Assembly: GCA_030641505.1 (NCBI GenBank)
Contig: DAOWHI010000044.1
Location: forward strand, 1 to 10,269
Length of the DNA: 10,269 bases
From: Gemmatimonadota bacterium
Lineage (GTDB): Bacteria; Gemmatimonadota; Gemmatimonadetes; JACCXV01; JAHWKZ01
Reading direction: 5' to 3'
The notes under the pieces are model-generated. The model saw only the letters and a program-made list of their open reading frames with translations. It did not search any database and had not been told where the DNA came from. Positions 7,235 through 10,269 of the stretch are shown here, piece by piece. A program made the translations under genes and the position numbers. Each line of letters begins with the position of its first letter. The first letter of the stretch is position 1.

Positions 7235-8166
7235 ACGGAGATCGACCGATGCCGACGTTGGAAGGAGTTCCGCCGATCCCGTGCACAGAGGAGTGCTTGC
7301 TCCGACCCGGCAACACGAATTGTGGCGGCTGCGGTATGGGGGTTGGGTTGACGATGCTTGGCCGAGCGCTCGCCGAAGCGGGCGACACCTGCACGCTGGC
7401 GATCCCGGCCTGTTGCGGCATCGTCACCGCCGGCGCTTTCCCGACCACGAGCTACGGCGTGCCGACGGTAGCGACGACCTTCGCCTCAGCAGCGGCGGTC
7501 GCTGCCGGGATCGCGACCATCCGCGATCTGAACGAAGAACGTGGCCAAGTGATCTGCTGGGCGGGAGACGGGGGCACCTACGATATCGGGATCGCCACGT
7601 TGTCCGCCGCCGCGGAGCGCAACGAGAACATCATTTACATTTGTTACGATAACGAGATCTATGGAAACACTGGTGGACAGCGCTCGTCCGCCACGCCACC
7701 GGGTGCCCGCACGACCACGACGCCGGGCGGAAAGAGCGAAGACAAGAAAGACATCATGGCCATCATGGCGGCGCACCAGATTCCGTACGCGGCCACCCTC
7801 TCCATCGCCCACCCCGAGGACTTCGCCCGCAAGCTAAGAACCGCCTTTAGTATTTCCGGGACGCGGTTTCTCCTGATGCACTCGCCCTGTCCAACGGGTT
7901 GGAAGTCGGAGCCCGCCGACTCCGTGGAACTCGTACGGTTGGCCGTCGCCAGCGGGCTCTTTTCCCTCTACGAGGTGTGGAACGGCCGTGCCTGGCGCAT
8001 CAATGTCGAGCCGGACTGGACGGATCCGATGGAGTACTTCAAGCGCCAACGGCGGTTCCGGGACGGGGAGATCGATCTCCAAGCGACCGAGCGAGCGTCC
8101 CGGGACCGCTTTCAACGACTAGAGGTTCTGGCTCGGGAGTTTCCGTACAAGACCAAGGAAGGTTGA
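7231..8166 (+). CDS. 2-oxoacid:ferredoxin oxidoreductase beta subunit (thiamine pyrophosphate-binding)
   Basis: This 311-residue PorB-type subunit holds the thiamine pyrophosphate and the proximal [4Fe-4S] cluster. Cluster cysteines are Cys31 and Cys34 (NTNCGGCG), one of Cys61/62 (IPACCGIV) and Cys220 (HSPCPTGW), the usual four-ligand set. The thiamine motif runs from GDGG (112-115) to NEIYGNTGGQ (141-150). TTTTPGGKSEDKKD follows, as in pyruvate-type PorB. Two starts are possible: ATG 7231, which overlaps the alpha stop as ATGA, and ATG 7249, which has GGAG at 7237-7240 with an 8-base spacer and gives MPTLEGVPP. I give the longer form but the shorter is about equally likely. The next gene starts 1 base after its stop. 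Together with the alpha subunit and the gamma-delta fusion it makes a complete enzyme. Confidence 0.94.
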   Translation: MNGDRPMPTLEGVPPIPCTEECLLRPGNTNCGGCGMGVGLTMLGRALAEAGDTCTLAIPACCGIVTAGAFPTTSYGVPTVATTFASAAAVAAGIATIRDLNEERGQVICWAGDGGTYDIGIATLSAAAERNENIIYICYDNEIYGNTGGQRSSATPPGARTTTTPGGKSEDKKDIMAIMAAHQIPYAATLSIAHPEDFARKLRTAFSISGTRFLLMHSPCPTGWKSEPADSVELVRLAVASGLFSLYEVWNGRAWRINVEPDWTDPMEYFKRQRRFRDGEIDLQATERASRDRFQRLEVLAREFPYKTKEG

Positions 8167-8167
8167 G

Positions 8168-8464
8168 ATGGCGAAGATCGAGGTCGAGCAGCTAGACGAC
8201 ACGAAGTTTCGCGTGACCGCAGAAGGCCCTCCAACGACGAACCATGATGTGACGGTCGATCACCCGTACGTCAAGCGACTCACCGGCGGGTGGCACACAA
8301 CGGAGTCACTGCTTGAGCAAACGTTCAAGTTCATGCTAGAACGGGAGCCCAATACGTTGATTCTGAAGCGATTCGAGCTTACAACACTTCCTCGCTATTT
8401 TCCTGATTACGAGCGCAAGATCAAAGAGATGCTCGATCAGGCAAACGGGGTAAAACACGGTTGA
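8168..8464 (+). CDS. Small conserved protein of unknown function in the oxidoreductase operon
   Basis: This is a 98-residue soluble acidic/basic mixed protein with no cysteine, signal peptide or membrane segment. Residues 1-40 look like beta strands (IEVEQLDDTKFRVTAE, HDVTVDHPYVKRLTGG). The rest looks helical, with a patterned stretch of the form LLEQTFKFMLEREPNTLIL, then FELTTLPRYFPDYE. I recall similar small proteins with a SFEFLLEREP...YFPEYE core in many bacteria, but know no function for them. ATG 8168 is one base after the beta-subunit stop and has a strong AAGGAAGG at 8155-8162 with a 5-base spacer, so it is clearly translated with the operon. Its stop overlaps the TTG start of the hydroxylase. 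Placement between the beta subunit and the hydroxylase suggests an accessory or assembly role, which is inference only. Confidence 0.85.
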   Translation: MAKIEVEQLDDTKFRVTAEGPPTTNHDVTVDHPYVKRLTGGWHTTESLLEQTFKFMLEREPNTLILKRFELTTLPRYFPDYERKIKEMLDQANGVKHG

Positions 8465-10269
8465 AGGAAGCTGTCGCAAAGGTCCGGTTCTCGCTCAACG
8501 GTCGCCCGATCGAGTTCGAACCCCGATCGGGCGAGACACTGCTGGAGGCACTGCGCAACCGTTGCGGCGTCTACTCGATAAAGGATGGCTGCTCCCCACA
8601 AGGACAGTGTGGCGCTTGCTTAGCCATTGTGGGTGGGCGCGCGCTCGTCACCTGCGCGATGCCGGTCGAGAAGGCGGCCGACAAGGAGATACTCACTCTC
8701 GAAGGAGTCTCGGAGGAGGAACGCGGAGTTTTGGCCGACGCGTTCGTTGCCGCCGCTGGCCTCCAATGTGGTTTTTGCATCCCCGGCATTGCCCTGCGCG
8801 CGAAGCACCTCCTGGAGAAGAACCCGCACCCCACGCGGGCTGAGATCGCGAAAGCGATCGACGTCCATCTTTGTCGCTGCACCGGTTACACGAAAATCGT
8901 GGACGCTGTGGAGCTGCTGGCACGCGCCCGTGCCGACGAGGCCATGCCCATCGTGTGTGAGAACGGTGGGGTCGGCGAGCGTCTCGCGCGCTACCAAGGC
9001 CGCCAGCTCGTTCTTGGCGACCGACCCTACGTAGCGGACATGACCCGCGACGACATGCTCCATGGAGCGGTCGTGCTGTCGCCGCACGCACGCGCACGCG
9101 TTCTTCGTATCGATGCGTCACGTGCGCAGGTCACGCCTGGTGTCATCGCCGTTGCGACAGCTCGTGACGTTCCAGGCGAGCGCTGGTACGGCCTTATCGA
9201 CAAGGATTGGCCCGGTTTTGTCGCCGAAGGTGAAGAGGTGCGGTGTGTGGGTGACTTCCTCGCGGTAGTCGCGGCGGTCGACACGCCCACCGCGCGAGCG
9301 GCAGCCGCTCTAGTCGACGTCGAGTACGAGGTGCTCGATCCAGTGCTAAACGTGGAAGACGCCCTCGCTGACGGAGCGCCACAGGTCAATCCCAAACATC
9401 CGAATAAGCTGTCGCACACGGTTATTCGCCGTGGCGACGTCGCTGGTGGCTTTGCCGAGAGTGCTCACGTAGTCGAAGGCGTGTGGACCACGCAACGCGT
9501 CGAGCATCTCTTCCTGGAGCCTGAGAGTGCGCTCGCGGAGCCGGGCGAACGACCGGGGACGTTCCGGCTGTACACCCAGGGCCAAGGGGTGTTCGACGAC
9601 CGCCTGCAGGTGGCGGCCTTCCTCGGGATCCCGACGGACGATCTCGAAGTCGAGCTGGTTCCCAACGGCGGCGCGTTCGGCGGCAAGGAAGACCTCTCGA
9701 TCCAGCCCCACGCAGCGCTTCTCGCCAAGATGACCGGTCGCCCGGTTCAGCTCACCCTCAGCCGCGAGGAGTCGATCCGCGTTCATCCCAAGCGGCACCC
9801 GATTCGTATGCGGTACAAGGTGGGCTGCGACGTCAACGGCCACCTCACCACCGTTGAGGCGGATATGCTCGGCGACACCGGTGCCTACGCGTCCGTCGGG
9901 GCCAAGGTCCTCGAGCGCGCTGCCGGTCACGCTTGTGGCCCATACCGGGTCCCCAACGTTGCCGTGGACGCGATCGCCGCATGCACAAATAACCCGCCGT
10001 GTGGCGCCATGCGTGGCTTCGGCGCCAATCAAGCCCACTTCGCGATAGACGGCTGTCTCGATCTCTTGGCAGAGAAGGTGGGCATCGATGGTTGGGAGAT
10101 CCGATGGAGAAATGCGGTGGACATCGGTGATCAGTTTGCGACCGGACAGGTGTTCGAAAAATCGGTCGGAATCAAGAAGACACTCCAAGCGGTCCACGAT
10201 GAATACTACCGGGCACGCGCGGAGGGCCGCGCCGTCGGAATCGGGTGTGGGATCAAGAACAGCGGCATC
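8461..10269 (+). CDS. Xanthine dehydrogenase-family molybdenum hydroxylase, fused [2Fe-2S] and Mo domains, 3' end outside window
   Basis: The visible 603 codons encode a [2Fe-2S]-plus-molybdopterin hydroxylase of the fused type (selenium-dependent XDH / XdhD-like, usually about 850-950 residues). The plant-type cluster has Cys44, Cys50, Cys53, Cys65, with five residues between the first two (GCSPQGQCGAC) instead of the usual four. The second cluster has Cys103, Cys106, Cys138, Cys140. The Mo part begins near 175. Against bovine xanthine oxidoreductase I align Gln373 with Gln767, Glu410 (GGAFGGKE) with Glu802, Arg486 (LERA) with Arg880, and Arg518/Phe520 (AMRGFG) with Arg912/Phe914. The Arg486-Arg518 spacing of 32 is identical to the bovine one. 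Retention of the Glu/Arg pair favours a purine-like substrate over aldehydes or CO. No FAD domain is seen. The only available start is TTG 8461 (TTGA overlap with the previous stop); GGGG lies at 8447-8450. Selenium dependence and substrate are inferred. Confidence 0.9.
   Translation, partial: MKEAVAKVRFSLNGRPIEFEPRSGETLLEALRNRCGVYSIKDGCSPQGQCGACLAIVGGRALVTCAMPVEKAADKEILTLEGVSEEERGVLADAFVAAAGLQCGFCIPGIALRAKHLLEKNPHPTRAEIAKAIDVHLCRCTGYTKIVDAVELLARARADEAMPIVCENGGVGERLARYQGRQLVLGDRPYVADMTRDDMLHGAVVLSPHARARVLRIDASRAQVTPGVIAVATARDVPGERWYGLIDKDWPGFVAEGEEVRCVGDFLAVVAAVDTPTARAAAALVDVEYEVLDPVLNVEDALADGAPQVNPKHPNKLSHTVIRRGDVAGGFAESAHVVEGVWTTQRVEHLFLEPESALAEPGERPGTFRLYTQGQGVFDDRLQVAAFLGIPTDDLEVELVPNGGAFGGKEDLSIQPHAALLAKMTGRPVQLTLSREESIRVHPKRHPIRMRYKVGCDVNGHLTTVEADMLGDTGAYASVGAKVLERAAGHACGPYRVPNVAVDAIAACTNNPPCGAMRGFGANQAHFAIDGCLDLLAEKVGIDGWEIRWRNAVDIGDQFATGQVFEKSVGIKKTLQAVHDEYYRARAEGRAVGIGCGIKNSGI

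Noticed and set aside
9346..10197. 283-codon open frame on the minus strand
   Set aside because: It is antisense to the molybdopterin domain, where catalytic residues align with bovine XDH; no family resemblance.

Overview
The window is bacterial DNA of roughly 60% G+C by eye. Genes are tightly packed, with GTG and TTG starts beside ATG and little non-coding DNA. The gene set points to an environmental bacterium, not an enteric: a cytoplasmic SBP56-type methanethiol oxidase, a FeoB of the clade with a cysteine-rich FeoA partner, a four-domain-type 2-oxoacid:ferredoxin oxidoreductase, and a molybdenum hydroxylase. I cannot name the phylum. There are no RNA genes, insertion sequences, CRISPR arrays or other signs of recent transfer.

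Layout. (1) Bases 1-1113, minus strand: N-terminal 371 codons of a selenium-binding protein / methanethiol oxidase, running off the left edge. (2) 1114-1289: divergent intergenic region with a possible minus-strand promoter and a TTGTGA/TCACAA inverted repeat. (3) 1290-3670, plus strand: feoB and an overlapping gene for a FeoA-domain protein with an N-terminal seven-cysteine region, forming an iron-uptake pair. (4) 3671-3758: short intergenic region with a CCCCTAGGGG palindrome and hairpin. (5) 3759-10269, plus strand: one compact operon. In order it encodes a single polypeptide fusing the gamma subunit of a 2-oxoacid oxidoreductase, a GltD/YgfK-like FAD/NAD(P) module and a delta-type 2x[4Fe-4S] ferredoxin; the alpha subunit; the beta (thiamine pyrophosphate) subunit; a 98-residue conserved protein of unknown function; and a xanthine-dehydrogenase-family enzyme with its [2Fe-2S] domain fused to the Mo domain, cut by the right edge. 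Junctions in this operon are an 11-nt gap, a 4-nt overlap, a 1-nt gap and a 4-nt overlap.

How the genes may work together. The alpha, beta and gamma-delta parts supply everything a CoA-type 2-oxoacid:ferredoxin oxidoreductase needs. The embedded flavin/NAD(P) module could pass its electrons to or from NAD(P)H. The molybdenum hydroxylase resembles the fused, selenium-dependent type (XdhD/TIGR03311-like), whose E. coli neighbour YgfK is itself a GltD-like flavoprotein. The visible part of the hydroxylase has no FAD domain, so the GltD-like module of the upstream fusion is a candidate electron acceptor. That would make the operon a combined hydroxylase/2-oxoacid oxidoreductase system, which is the most interesting hypothesis here; it rests on gene order and domain content only. 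The iron-uptake genes just upstream fit a locus whose products carry many Fe-S clusters.
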